Notes: generated by a model from the letters alone, not told the origin. A DNA stretch of 64,000 bases from Mastigias papua (GCA_964019165.1 OZ025267.1:6632252-6696251), one strand, 5' to 3'. Positions 10,576 through 23,872 are shown, counted from the stretch's first letter. Numbers and translations: made by a program.

Positions 10576-13500
10576 GTAACTGCTGCGCTATTTTATAACG
10601 AACTAGATGATAAACTAACTGTGTTTTTGTAGCATTTGTTTGGTACCACGACCATGTCAAGACCTATCCTGAGAGGCACCCATTTAAAATTAATTTGGCG
10701 TCATAGTAAGTGTCGAAAAAGCCCTCTCAGTGTTTTAAACGACTGTATTGCCGGAAACAGTCAGTCAGCTAACCACATAGGGCAATCTACGCTCCCTAGA
10801 ACTAGGCTGTCTGAACGCCATGCGCTGTGAATTGGCAATTGTTGTAAACAAACAACGTCAACTAAACATCTCGGGGGTTGACATCACACCTAAAGATAGA
10901 TTATTCCTCGCTGCATGCACGGCTTCGCTGGGGTGCTTCAGCCCCCCGCTTTTTGCCGCCGAACTTTTTATACTCTTTATCAAGCAATGTTATTGTTCTA
11001 GCCCCCACTTTCGATACGTAGCCCCCACTTTTACATGGTGGCGCGGTGCCTGCTCCGTTTATTGTTCGCTATTGGAAAAACATAAAAGGGCATTTGTACC
11101 CGAGATTTAGCGTGTACAGAGGGAAATTTCCAGTTATGTACTATACAAAATGAGCAAATGTGCACCTTAGATGTGCACTTTAAATTTGATCATGATGACT
11201 GTTTTCAGCCCACCAAGATTCAAATTCAATGTCGTTTTTCTTGTTCAATCCAATCGAAGATTATTCAAAGATTTCCCAGCCATGTGGGAATCCCGTTTTC
11301 AAAGGTATGCTCTAGGGTCCTTCAAACGCATACTCTCGAGTCCGGAATAGACGGGGGGTCTGGAATAAACGGGGGGGGGTGGAAAATTTCCCAAATCACA
11401 ACAAATGGGGGGTCTGGAATAAACGGGGTGGGTGGAAAATTTCCCAAATCAAAAGAACGGGGTGAATGATTAGTAGTCCTTTTAATTGGAAACAGAAGGA
11501 ATAAAAAATAGATGCTACTGCGTTTGAAGTTCATTTTTAACAGCAGCAAATAATTTCAACTGGAATAATTGAACTTACGAGCACAACATGTAATATGCTT
11601 TTTGGTAATGTTTTTAAATTGTGGTTTTTCAACACAATTTCTTCAAGAAAAGTTGCTTCGAATTTATAAACAAAATCAAAATCATGAGTCCTCAAGTATC
11701 TTGATACGGAAGCCTCAAAAATAATAAACAGGGGTCTGGAATAAGGATGTCCTGGGTGGATTTTTTCCAAAAAATTAATAAGCGGGTGGGTACGTTTATT
11801 CCGGACTTGAGAGTACTCATGGGGTCCAGGCATAGTGAGTCACACAGGTTAATCTGGATATGAGTATATTTCTTTCACATTTAAGTGTTGGCAACTGATA
11901 GAATTAATTGAAGAGCCAGGGTACCAATTTATTGCACAACAAGAAATAGAAATTGAACTATGTCATTAGATTGTTTTAATTCCATTGCTGATTAATGGTT
12001 GACTTTAGATCAGGTCATTTTAAGTTGCACTAGTGGTTCCAGGGGGGCAGGGACCATTGTCCCCAATCCATTTGAAGTCATTATGATTTTACGATGCCAT
12101 AAGAGTCAATATAGTATTTACCCAAATGCCCCCCTCCCCAGTGCTCTATGCTAGATCTGCCACTGCAGGTTTGGGGGTGTTTTAGCCCACCACACTTGTC
12201 TAGGAAATTCCTTTCTTCTGAATTTTAATTTTCATTGTGGATTCTTCATGGTTCTGCTCTTAAGCACTCTACTATTCAGCCAAATGTTGGTCCGGGAGAT
12301 GCCTTTTTACCTGTTCTAGAGGGTTAAGTTTGAAATTTGCCATTGCAAATAAAGTTATCAGTCCCTCAGGTATAAATTTCACCAAGGGCCACATCAGTCT
12401 TTTAGTTGGCCTCAAAGACCAAGTGAACAGAAACTACACCTATTTATAAAGTTAGGTAACTGTTTCTGTATTTTTGTTGTATTAAGTCAATGGACTGGGT
12501 GACTGGCACAAACAAGCATCATTGTACAAAACAGTGAAGTAGTGCTGCCTGTCCTTTAACAAGCATAGTTAGACTCGACCTCATCCTGAGATGCCATATC
12601 ACATACCCTCAATGATAGGTCATGTTCTGGAAATGAGAACACAATCATTAAACTGGACACATTTTACTCAAGATTATGAGTCATGCAATGCATCATGAAA
12701 GATCATCAGAGTCATGAACAAGCTCTCACTGGCCACATAAAATGATTCAACAGGCCACTTATGGCCCACAGGCCTTGAATATGGCATGTGTGCTGTAGGT
12801 GAATCACTGAGTCACTTAACAAGCCTCATTGCCATTTAGTAACAAAGATATTAGATTCTTGAATCAATGCTTTCTAGGACAAACATGATGGTTTTAAAAT
12901 GAAACTTATTTGTAGGAGCATAGGCCTAGGAGAACTCCAATTTTGGGGGGACTGCAGTCTTGCAAAACAGTCTGACAATGTAGCAAAGTCTCAAATTTCA
13001 AGCTGTTTGTGCTAGGGGGCTGCAGTCCCCCTATCACCCAGCAGGACTCATTACTGCATGTGAGCAGCATGAACACTGCTTGCTGGCATAAAATGATACA
13101 CTGCAAATTTCTGTAGGTACTGTTGACTCAGATCTTCTACATATGTTGGTATGATAGTACCTAGCTCAGCTGGGAACCCAGTAAGATATCTTTGTAAATT
13201 ATCTGCATCTAACCATACAAAACATCTGGTTTTACTTTGTAGGCACATTTTGTGCACAGATAGGTGCTCACAGATACAAGACACTTTTGATTAACCCCAC
13301 CCCACAGCCCACCCCACAGCCACAGAGCCACTATTCATGTCTTCAAGATTTAAATTAGTAACCCAGTTACATCACAGCTGATAGCAATAATACAGGACAC
13401 CTGCTCTTTTGGTAGTCTGGGTGTCCTGATAATACTGGTACTTTTTTGGTTGCCACCAATTGGCCTCCTTCATGTCTATTTGGTATGAGCCAATGAGGGA

Positions 13501-16500
13501 ATGTTTGGTTTCAGCCAGTTTAATAGTGAACACTTCTAACAACAGGTATCCAGCCAATAGGGAATATGGCTGTTAGCATATTTTAATGTTCTAATGTGCA
13601 GTGATTTTTTCAATCACATTTACAGACAGTGGATTTGTCACTTCTGAAAGCCCCAGAGCTATGAGCAGTATCGTGGACCCCTGGCCTTACTGGATCTACT
13701 ACCGGGTTTGAGATAATGAGAAGTCAATTCTCAGTATAGCCACTCTTTCATGATAGGCCTTCGGGAACATTTGTCTTTTATAGGATTTTCAACAGTTATC
13801 TAGTTTTGCAGTGCAGTTGCTATTAGCCATGACAACCTTTTAGTTTATATATACTTATATAAGAGCATTTTCTTGCAGGAAAGAAGAAGGGCGCAAACAA
13901 GAATGTTTTGAAGAAAAAAGGAGACATGGTATGTTTTTTTGTATAATGAGTTGTGTTGGGGAGAGGCCGTAGCACAATGGGCCCAGACAGGGGGTCAAGC
14001 GGACATTGACAAGTAGCATATGGAAACGTTATAATGTGCTAATGAACGTTGGCTTGTTCTAAACATATTAGCAAGTACAATTAGAAAAATAACGAAGAAT
14101 CAATTTTTTGACATTTTAGGTGAATCTGGTATAAAAAATTTGCATTTTGGTATAGTGGTCTTCATTTCTGCAGAAACAGACTAGCCTCGATTCTATGATT
14201 GTGATAAGGCACTCGTTGCAAGAGTATTTCTGAAATCTGAAAATATACATACTGATGTAACGAAAAGTGAATCCAGCATCCCAGAAAATATACATACTGA
14301 TGTATAGACTGTTAAATTTTGACAAATATTCCGATTTATGGACAATGTTTTGCATTTTCACACTGTCATTTTGAGCAAAATGGTGGGAAACGAACCAAAA
14401 CCCATTTTTTAATTCTATATAGTTTTTAATTCTGTTCCTAAGAACAGATTTTCTTCAAATTCGTTCCTGGAGCTTTTCAATATTCATTGAACCTACAGTG
14501 AAAAGGGCAACAAAATCCATCTTAGGGGTTTTCCACAATCTTAAGTATAAATAGACTGGGTGACCCCAGTCTGATGACTACGGTTTGCCAATTTGTCATG
14601 ATCAAATATTACTTTTGCCCGAAAAACTAAAATTTAAAACATGAGTATGCAGGAATTGACTTATTTTCAAGTTCTACAACATACTAGAAACTGTTTAATT
14701 CATCATAGTATAGTTGAAGTACTCATCTGCTATTTTCACGCATGATTATACAAGTGGGGGTTGTCTTTTGTCTACTCATTTGCGGAAACATACAACAACA
14801 TAAACATGTGAATTCACCAAACTTCAAGCAAGTAGAACTTTGTGAATATCTGCAGCTAAGACACAAGTGAGCCCGTTTTGGAATACTGAGAAATTATAGT
14901 TTTGGAATTTGACAAGGAACAAGCTTGATTTGAAAGTTGCCAAAATTCCAAATGTCCGCTTACGAGCCCACTGTGCGTAGGGCCTATAGCAAAGCCACTA
15001 TCAAAGTAGGAAAGGCTTAGAAGAGAAGGAGATCAGATCAGATTTGTTGATGTTACATTTGAAAGGGGATAAGTTCTTGGGATGAATGATTATTTGTGGG
15101 ATAGAAGATAAGTGGATTTGGTAGTGCAAATGTGTTGGGCTTTGGCATGTTTCAGTGTGTCAGGAATGATATTCCTGATATCCAGGGAGCAAGTCCCTTG
15201 ATAGTATCTGTAGGAGATGGAAAGGTTTACAAACAAGCATTGATGAGAAGAGAACTGGAACGAATTTGTGAAGTTTAGATTGTTGATGATACAGATGGCT
15301 TTGGACTGGACTTTGTTGAAAAGACAGAACAGGATTTATGTATTTCTTCGTGTTATTATTGCATCAAAACTTGTATGCTTAGTCTTCAGCTTCACTTCAT
15401 AATCATATATGTGAAACTGAAGTGTCCTCTTGAAAGTTTCATCACTTTTTCAAAATTAATTTTTGTATGCAAAATTTATGAAATATTTTTTGCCTCACCT
15501 TACCATTTTTATTGGCTCATTATAAGCCTCACATTTATTGTCAGTGGTTGGAAGAGTGTTGGAAAGCATATTCTAGCTTTCTGAGATTCTTCCTTTGTCC
15601 CAGTGGCCAACCTTGAGTGTTGCTTATTGTTGATTCCCATTAGTTTGGGGCCAATTGAAAGTTTTTAGTGAAATTTGTTGAATTATGATATACTTACTTT
15701 TCCATTTTTCTCACTAAGGAGCTGCCTCCCAAAGTTTAATTTTTGTCTCCGAAGGGCTGTCTTTTAACCAGTTTCACTGGCATTCTCACCTATGGTAAAA
15801 ATTAAGCTTTCTGTTAGATATCAAGTTTGCACTGTCAACTTCTAGAAAGTAAAGTTTCCTCAATCTCATGGGAATGCTGGCATGTATGAACAAGTAGGAA
15901 TGCTTCTAAATGAAGACATTAGCTGAACTGATTGTTATAGATTAACTGACTTTTCTGAATTTAATTAAGTTTATGGGTTAATGGATTGATTATGAAATCG
16001 CCCCATGATTTGGATTATGAAATCGCCCCTTGATCATATTAAGAAATCGACATTTTGTGGTGTTATAATATCAGCACTTATGTATGATAAAATCAGTACT
16101 TTTCCGTATCATAACAACAGTATCTTTCATATTATAAAATCTGCGCTTTTAGTATTACAAAATCGGCACTTTTTCGTGTTGTAAAATGAGACCTTTTCGT
16201 ATTTTAAAAGTGGAAGTTGGTTATTATGAAATGGGCACTTCGTATTATACAATCATCGCTTTGTATTACGAAATTTCCTTTTGTATTAAAAAATTGGAGT
16301 ATGTGTTACAAAATCATGCTCGTTTTGTAACATCGTAGTTTCGTATTGTTTCCCTTTTGGCGCTCCATATGTTATGCCTCATGTACTTTAGCTACATACA
16401 TACTTTCATCATACATTATTTTATCTCTTTTCTGGCCTCGGCGACAACTTTATCTTCACGAAACTACCTTTCATGCCGCAAAAGGTTTTTCTAAGTGTGA

Positions 16501-19500
16501 ATAGACCCCTTTAATTTCTGTAGACTTTGTTGAAGTGCATTTTTGTCTGGAGAAACTAGGGTCATTCTGTTATTTGGTTGGTTAAGCACTTCGTTCGTTC
16601 ACTTTTTTTTAGTGTGAAGGCATACATAAATTTTGTATGCAGGTGGCCAGTAGTGCAGAATCTAGAAGTACATGTGAAAATGCCCTGAATAGATGCAGAC
16701 AGCAGAGAAAGAGACGAAGAGGAAAGAAGCATGGAGGTGGTTTCAAGGTATTTGCATACGTATTAGAACCTGAGATATGGAGGGAATTAAGACTTCTATT
16801 CATATTAACACCTATAGGCAAGTGGCTTTTCCAAATAAGGCTAGTTCTCTTCAGTCTCCTACTTGATATTTTCAGAAATTCCAGACAAATGACCGATCAA
16901 CAGCAGAATTGATAAATCAGTAATATAACAGAGCTGGAAAGACTCTAGCAGAGACCTTCCTGACAGTATTACTGTATTAATGCAGAGTACTGTCAGAACT
17001 GGGATCAAGTGACACCCATATTGACATAGAACTATCAAGTAAACAATTGGCAATGATCAGACCAGAGAAGGTCTCAGTCAATCTTGAGTATAGAAGCACA
17101 AAATAGAGATCTCAAATTGGTTTGTGATTAATAAACTACAGGCTTGCACAGTATGATAAAAGGCCTGTCTGATGATAAGAAAATGTCTATAGTATCGAAG
17201 ATAAGCAAAGTTGGGTAGCCACTAAAGGGGAGATCAACAGAGGAGAACTATAAACCTTTTCCTATCCTCTGCATCACTCATTCGTCAGTATAAGAATTTG
17301 CAAGTCATGTAGGACTGTAGTGTGATTGTTCTTACTGATGCTCTGTCAAAACCTACTGCCCCTTTTGTGGAAAATTGGACAAATGCTTCTGCTTTTTCAT
17401 TTGTCATACAAAAGTGGAGTTATATAAATAATATTCGTAGTGGTCATTGTGTTATCAAGTCTTTGCACCAAATCCTTGAATTAGTACTGTTAATAAGACT
17501 TAAGTGTATGTGTGCGTATCAGAGTAAAGCAAGGCTTTTTGTTACTCCGGAGAATATCTCATTTCCCACCACTGTGGCTTGTAGCATAAAACCAATTATG
17601 GCCTGGTGTGTCGTAACTGTTTAGCTCTTTTAAACTTGTCTAGAAACGACCAAGTCCAAAACAACACTTCTGCCGCTGCTTCAAGAGATTGTTTGGAGTC
17701 ATAAAAAAGCATCATGACAAGAATGTGGCTAACAGTGAGGGTCAAAGGTTTACAGTCCATGAGAAGATTTTTAACATTGTCGACAGTACAGTAAAAAGAA
17801 AACCGGGCAATCCACTTTTGATCAATGGCAGGTTAACTAAATTGGAGTCCATGAAGGTTTGTCAATTATTTTCGATAGTGTGGTAGCCACATCAACACAT
17901 CACAGATACAGTATCACAACAGGACATCTTACCACAACATCGCAACACAGCACAATGTTGCATCACGAACTAGATCGCAGCACAACCTTGCAGTGCTTAT
18001 TTTGTTCTTGTTACTTTATGTGTTGGTGCCTTGATATAGTTTATAAACCTCACAACATAATGCAAAAGAGCCTCACAACACAACAAAACACAGTACAACC
18101 TAGCAATACTCAATGTCTTCACAAGACAGATGCAGTAGCGGCTATGCTGTCATATCACACAACATCCCATTACGACATTACTGCTTGACGTCACAATACA
18201 GAATCACAGTCGATCGCGTCACAACACAGCTTCAAGACGCAACATTGCAACACAAAATCACAATAGCACAACACACATCACACAGCACAGCACATTGCAC
18301 ATAGCAGTTTAGTAATTTTTATATACTGTAATTCATTTAGTGGCATAATTAGTTGTGTGTGTAGATTCAGACATAAGAGTAGCTTGATTGAAAACCTATA
18401 TACTGTTATAGTTATATGCAGTATTTCATTGCAGTGTATTTTCCGTTGTTCTTGTAGTATTCTGTTTTTCTTTTGAGGCTTAGCCATGGTTTTATTTGAG
18501 CACAGGACAGTGCAATGAGTCTTAAATCTTTTATGATGCAGGAATGCCTGCGCCAACATTATTGTCACCCACGGAAACAATGTAATATGAAAAAAGGTGG
18601 CAAACGGCGTGGTAAGAAGCCTAAAAGAAGGAACAGAGGCGCTGAGTTCTTGTTTGGCAAGTTCCGAAGAGACAAGAAGAAGGGTCAAGGAAAAAAGGAA
18701 CATAAAGGCCCCTTTTTTAATGTAAGTAGGCAGTAATATTTATGAGTTTCTTTGTTATAAACATTAAGGTCGTTTTTTGAACTCAATTTTGATACTTTGA
18801 TACTGTACATTCCTTTCAGTGCAATCACTATGTATATAACAGAGCAAACGTACTACGTTTGAGATTAAGAAATTTTCTTTTGCCCTATCAGTTTGAACCT
18901 AAAACGCTTAACCAATGCAGCAGTCATTCCTCCTTGTAAATAGATCGAGTGATTCATATACGTCGGCCATTGCTTCGACATCAATATGAGCAACAATCAC
19001 CACGCGCTCTTTTATGGGAATATAGTCTTTAAGAATACCAAGGCTCAAAAGCTCTGAGATTTAAGGATAATTTAAGAACAATGCAAGGCTCAAGTCTCAT
19101 CAGGGCTTAGAATTTTTGCTTATTTGAGTTTTGTTTAGAAAACAGAACAAGTATGGCCTTCATTTATCTGGTCTCTGTGTCATTACACTATAATGCTACT
19201 CAGCAACTTTTTGGATAGTGTCATTTATACACTTTGCATGATAAGAATATAGTCTATACTGGTATTGATGCTCAGACTTACTAAAATTTAAGAATAATTT
19301 TAGAATATCGAGGCTCAGCAAAATATTGGATGTTCTAAAACGAAAGTGTGTAAAGATCTTGAATCTAGTCTTTAAGCCATGGTTGGAACAGCTGACTCAT
19401 TAAACTTTCATCCCAATAATAAATGACTTTTATATGATCGGTACGTCCTTTCACGATTTTCTTGGCATCGAACAGTAACAGATCATAGTAGAATATAGAT

Positions 19501-22500
19501 GTCCGAAAGTTTGACAGCATTCTTACAAAGTATGTCCGCCAATTGTGAGACCTTCCCATTCGGGGTTATTTAGTGCGCAAACACGAAAGGGGGGGCAAGC
19601 AGAAGCGTACGTTTACGCCCAAGGGGGGAGATTGTTAAACATCTAAGTACGTATGCAAAGTGGAAAACTAATGGTTTTTTCTGCATATATTTTGTAATGT
19701 TGTCGTTTGCCAGAAGATTCCATCTTTTGCACCTACGACAGTGTTTCTGCATGCCACTGGTGGTGTTAGCAAAGCAACTAGCAGTCCACTCTAATCCTGT
19801 TTGTTTACAAACCATTTGGGATCGTCAGTCAGAAATTAGTCATTGAGTAGTAAATGTTGTGTATGCGATATTTAGAATCTTTCCTTTGGAGATAGGGGGT
19901 CAGATGAGTATAAGTACTTATGCAAGAAGGGAGGTCCTAGTAAGCGTACATGTGCGTACGAGAGAGGGGGGAAGTCGAATGTTTGCCAACTTGGTACGTA
20001 GGCACAGAATGAATGACCCCCTCTGCAAGCATAGGCTCTATTATTCGATGACATAGAAATTTTGGCCAAGATTTTCCTTTTCCCTCCATAAAATTTCTAC
20101 AATGTCAGACAATACTGCTTTCTTTTATGACTTAGCCTGTGATGAAGCTGCGAAGGAATTATGAAGAAATGCCAACTGTGGGAAAAGCCAATGCACTGTT
20201 TACTCAAAATCACAGCAGACCTTCAAGGCCATTCGTGCTGAACGCACCCAGCATTCTCTTACTAAATTGCTGGAAACTTGTAGAAAATATTTCGATAGGA
20301 AAGGATATATAGGTGCCTTACATATGGACCTCTCAAAAGCAAGATTACTTATACCGTGACTTTCTCTTAGCAAAACTGGATGCCTATACCATCGCTCTCA
20401 AACTGATTCATAGCTATCTCTATGACACGAAGCAAAGGAAGAAAGTAAATAGATCATTCGGCACCTGGTGCTCCTATAAAAATTGGAGTACCGCAGGGAT
20501 CAGTATTAGAGCCACTTCTATTTAATGTTTTTATCAATGATATCTGGTAAGTGATACCAAAGTCTGTAACTGTGCAGACGTCGTGACATTATACGTTGGA
20601 GACGAGAACCTTATGGCAATGCTCGCAAAAAGTAGGAGATACTCTATTATTGTCAAATTTTTTTTCGAACATTCTCATGAAATTAAGTAAAGACAAATAT
20701 AATACCTTGAGTTTCGAAGCAAACAACAAGGGAGTGACAGTAAATATTTGGATCACAGAAGTATCAGGGTCTGAATCTCAAAAACTACTAGGTGTAGTAA
20801 TAGACTCAAAGTTAAATTTTAGCCACTATATAAACCAGTTCTGTATTGAAAGTAAGTGAGAGACTATCCCATAACAAGGGTCCCCAATTAAATGGATGTG
20901 GACGATGTCTAGCTGCTAGAGACATCTTTTATCCTGTCGCATTTTAGTTATTGTTCTTTAATTTGGATCATAGAAATTTAGATGTTCCATGACAGAGCCA
21001 CTTATAGTCGAATTAGTAGAATTGATGAAAGGGCTTTGCCAATCGTATTAGGAAACACTGAATATTCCTTCGACGAACTTCTAGATATAGAATACTCAGT
21101 ATTAATTCGCCAAAGAAACCTGCAGTTGCCTATGATAGAAATCAATAAAACCAAGAACAACTTAAATTCATCATTTATGGAAAATTTCTTTGTTGAAAAA
21201 AGGAGCACCAGCAATCTTAGAAATACTGGTCTTATGGTGCCAGAGGCAAATACAACAGCTCAAAAGATCGAAACCATACGGCACATTAGAAGTAAACTTT
21301 GGCAATCATTACCAAGTGAAGTGAAAGAGTCTCGAAACCTGCCAGTGTTTAGGAAACGTATAAAAAATTGGAAAACAGGCAAATGCAACTGCGGGCTTTG
21401 CGAAACATTTATTATAAATTTAGGTTACATTTAGGCTAGTGTGTATACTATTTTGTGTATTTATTTTACGGTATATGTATTGTTTTGAATAGTCGGCTTT
21501 AATTAGCTTCATCGCCATGGGAGTCGCCAATGTTAAATAGATTATATCATATTATTATTATAATTATTATATGTAGGTTTTAGACTCAACTACCATCACA
21601 GGGGTTCATTATATCATTCCTCCTTGAGCACTTCTAACGATACAGCGCTATTTATTATGCGGAGGCTCGAAGACTCGACCAATTTACCACTATTTGGATT
21701 CTCACTCACTCTCTATCAAGCAGCTAATTGGTAGCTCGTGACATCTTAATGCATATAAAGGATCTGAGGAGAGAAACTGGCCACTCTATCATAGGAAGCC
21801 GCTAGTATTTGATGGGTGCCCACTCTACCAGGCACTCCCCTACTTGCGAGTCGCATGCGTGTCTTGCATTTTCTACTGTAGCTTTTACATGGATTGAAGT
21901 ATATTTTCCTTATTGCTTTGAATAGCAACATGCCTGAGAAAGTCGGCTTCATGTGAATTTGTATATGGTATTCAGTCGCTCATAGGCTTTCCCAGGAGTA
22001 TGGATGTGGCAGGGCCTAATCATGTGGCCCCGAGAGATTTTTGTGAGCTACGCCCTTGGAACTCTCCCAAATGCAGGGAAACTCCCTTTTGAAAGATTTT
22101 CCTCTGGTATTTCACTTACATTAGCTATTGTAAACGGTACGGTATTTTACTTACTCCCTTCGTTATTTTCACAACATCTCTGGAAAAATCTCGTGGACCA
22201 TGTTTTAGAAAGTGAGGGTCCGGAAGCCTTATTCCTCCCCTTGTATGCGTCAGTCCATTTGTTTTAGCTAAGAATTCTATATAGCTGTAATGAGATAAAT
22301 AGTGATTCATTTTTGTGCCAGAAATCAAGGTAGTTTTAGCAAAAATCTTTGACTGACTTTGTCATATTGCTTCTATTTTACGTCTTCTATGTTCTCTCGC
22401 TTCAATATCGAGTTGTTTTTTGCGGTTGTCGGATGCCCATTGAACCTAAAATGTGAATATTATTAAAAGATATCAAACATTCAATGTATTTTATTTTCTC

Positions 22501-22616
22501 AGTGTGTTAGCAAGGCGAAAAAATGCAAAGAGCGATCTGGAGGTGTTAAGAAGCAAATGAAAGGATGTGCAAAGGTATTCTTCAAGTGTGTGCAAGACGA
22601 ATGCAATAAAGCTTAA
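10512..22616 (+). CDS. Gene A: secreted Lys/Arg-rich multi-cysteine protein (251 aa, six exons)
   Basis: Assembled by eye as join 10512-10575, 13879-13928, 16613-16747, 17644-17856, 18542-18721, 22503-22616. All junctions are GT-AG, intron phases are 1,0,0,0,0, and the frame is open to a TAA at 22614. Exon 1 is a signal peptide, MRLQLVLLICVCLAALAVA. The mature protein is very basic and has 14 cysteines. Exon 3 carries C-x6-C-x12-C-x6-C, exon 4 has FCRCFKRLFG, exon 5 has C-x5-C-x5-C followed by a Lys/Arg/Gly-rich tail, and exon 6 has C-x6-C-x13-C-x6-C-x4-C. Gene B downstream has the same exon plan and spacings, which is the main support for both models. No known domain is recognised. Secretion is a firm inference. 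A structural, adhesive or anionic-polymer-binding role is a guess. Exon 5 could start at 18506, adding 12 residues in frame. Confidence 0.72.
11331..11815. mobile_element. Small inverted-repeat transposon, TACTCTC family, copy 1
   Basis: Ends TACTCTCGAGTCCGGAATAG and its near-perfect inverse at 11795-11815. Inside are repeated GGGGTCTGGAATAAACGGGG motifs. It lies in intron 1 of gene A. Relatives are at 23873, 33533 and 61308. Confidence 0.7.
12000..13878. other. Gene A intron 1, remaining part
   Basis: Intronic sequence with no confident feature. A minus-strand frame at 13051-13284 contains a plausible-looking segment (FPAELGTIIPTYVEDLSQQY), but nothing else supports it as a gene. Confidence 0.35.
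13879..13928 (+). CDS. Gene A exon 2 (Lys-rich)
   Basis: Acceptor TTTCTTGCAG and donor GGTATG flank 50 nt that enter in phase 1 and leave in phase 0. It encodes GKKKGANKNVLKKKGDM, a Lys-rich linker after the signal peptide. Exon 2 of gene B has identical phases but an unrelated Gly-Tyr-Arg repeat. Confidence 0.65.
15985..16345 (+). repeat. Diverged tandem repeat, about 30-bp unit
   Basis: About eleven degenerate copies of a unit like CGTATTATAAAATCGGCAC, spaced 25-35 bp apart, in intron 2 of gene A just upstream of exon 3. Divergence between units is high, so the array is old. Confidence 0.65.
16613..16747 (+). CDS. Gene A exon 3 (C-x6-C-x12-C-x6-C module)
   Basis: 135 nt, phase 0 at both ends, acceptor TTTTTTTTAG. 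It starts CEGIHKFC and later has CENALNRC, then a run of Arg and Lys. A possible inner donor after 16642 is rejected because it would cut the cysteine module that gene B preserves. Confidence 0.75.
17644..17856 (+). CDS. Gene A exon 4 (FCxCFK module)
   Basis: 213 nt, phase 0 at both ends. It encodes RPSPKQHFCRCFKRLFG near its start, alignable with RPRICPKKFCKCFKGL of gene B exon 4. The rest is a 50-residue basic to neutral segment without cysteine. Confidence 0.75.
17890..18300 (+). repeat. ACAAC/CACA-rich low-complexity tract
   Basis: CACAACA-type runs scattered through intron 4 of gene A. The open frames here are composition artefacts. Confidence 0.6.
18542..18721 (+). CDS. Gene A exon 5 (C-x5-C-x5-C, Lys/Arg tail)
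   Basis: 180 nt, phase 0 at both ends, donor TGTAAGT. It starts ECLRQHYCHPRKQC and continues with GKRRGKKPKRRNRG. The upstream acceptor ending at 18505 has a better pyrimidine tract and stays in frame, so the start is uncertain by 36 nt. Confidence 0.68.
18939..20100. repeat. Repeat-rich part of gene A intron 5
   Basis: Several AAGGCTCAAA-like motifs (19030-19330) resemble the repeats at 31.2 and 54.3 kb. Two blocks with GCGTACGT/ACGTATGC near 19600-19660 and 19900-20020 look like a diverged inverted pair. No gene is seen. Confidence 0.4.
20210..21540 (+). pseudogene. LINE reverse transcriptase remnant
   Basis: Frame-shifted pieces of a non-LTR reverse transcriptase within intron 5 of gene A. 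The order is a fingers segment near 20215-20340 (FKAIRAERTQHSLTKLL, ending in MDLSKA), a palm piece with FLLAKLDAYTIALKLIHSYL, GVPQGSVLEPLLFNVFINDI at about 20487-20546, and a C-terminal part at 20982-21434. The last has YSRISRIDERALPIVL, NLRNTGLMVPEA, RSKLWQSLPSEVKESR and a closing CNCGLCETFIINLGYI. The YADD region is unreadable. An ATT-rich run near 21543-21575 may be the 3' tail. Confidence 0.75.
22503..22616 (+). CDS. Gene A exon 6 (terminal cysteine module, stop)
   Basis: Acceptor TTTTATTTTCTCAG, then CVSKAKKC, a 13-residue spacer, CAKVFFKC, VQDEC and the stop. Spacing matches exon 6 of gene B apart from one residue. A GGTATT after CAK could act as a donor, but reading through keeps the conserved module and stop. 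Confidence 0.75.
   Translation, partial: CVSKAKKCKERSGGVKKQMKGCAKVFFKCVQDECNKA
22605..22610 (+). terminator. AATAAA overlapping the gene A stop
   Basis: A canonical polyadenylation hexamer inside the last codons. It would give a very short 3' untranslated region. Another AATAAA lies at 23230-23235. Which is used cannot be told from sequence. Confidence 0.3.
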
Positions 22617-23872
22617 GTGACAGTGCATCTTTTGATCTTTTGAAAAGTTCTGTTTCTCATTTAAAACAGACAGAACTAAAAGTTTCAACTATTTAGTATC
22701 CATTTGTTTTAATGTTTTATAGTTTTTGCTACCTATTTTTTGTAACTTATGTTTTATAGGAGATAGCATTTTGTACTAGTGTTTAACAGTTTATACAGAC
22801 CAGTTTGTTATGTTGTTTTTGTCCGCTTTCTTTGGCAAAATGAACTTTTTCTCCGTTAAAGAGCTTTTACCTTCCTCGTAGAATGTATCTTAGGTCTGGG
22901 GGACTTTCATTATTCTTCAGATGTGGCTTACACACTATTATGAGAATGCCTACTTTTTCATTGAGCTTTAATATTCTTAAAGCTAATACTCGTATAGACC
23001 ATATTCTTGTGCCAGAAAAGTGTGTAGGAGCATTCCCCAAAGAGTTGCTAAGTCACATCATAGCATTATAACTCAAAGACCAGACAAGTCAAGCTCGCAC
23101 TTATGTTGTTTTCTAAAGAAAACTCAAATAAGCAGAATATCTATCCCCTTGTGACGCTTGAGCTTTGCAATTTTCTTGAATTACTCTTAAATTTAAGCGA
23201 TTTTGAGCTTTGATGCTCTTTTTATACTAAATAAAAACAAAGGACAAGAAGAAAATACTACTACTGTTCCTATCTTGACGGGGGAATGGACACTGGATCA
23301 GCGAAGCCCCACCATATCAGACCCTTACTTTTTCAAGTATCTCGTGTAGAAGGAATTAAAAAACCAAAACTATAAACAAAAACGTTATTCCTTGACTAGC
23401 ATTTGATGTCCGTGGCAATGATAAATGTGAGTGAGAATTGTTAAACTCGAGGATACTCTTATATAACATATTCTTATGTGTTTCTGAGTCTTTTCGTGGT
23501 AGGTTTAAAGTGTTAGTCTTGTTGTCGAACACCTCTCCACGCCGGCTTCAGATATATTCGACCGAAGTTCCTCCGAGCTTTTTGCAATGACACTCTTCAG
23601 AGCATAAATTTCAAAAATATCCCTTTCAAAATACCCCTATCAAAATGTATATCCCGGGGTTGCGGATTGAAATGCTCCAACCATGAACAGCAAATATGAA
23701 TTCTATTGCTTTGGAGTAACCAGTTGATGTTAAGAGCAAGCTACAATTACTGCTATAACCCTCTCTAATACACACTGAATAATACTGTTCGTTTGATTAT
23801 AGTGAGTTTCCTGTCATACTTGTGAAGGCTGATGACCCCCTGTTCCCTTAGAACAATGTTGAGATAAGAGCT

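Noticed and set aside
13051..13557. Two minus-strand frames with protein-like composition in gene A intron 1
   Set aside because: No motif, no continuing exon and no splice context; kept only as a note in the intron entry.
17644..17720. The C-x-C-x6-C spacing of exon 4 resembles a helix of group III secreted phospholipase A2
   Set aside because: The catalytic His-Asp and calcium-loop glycines are absent from both genes and the spacing is short, so resemblance is probably chance.
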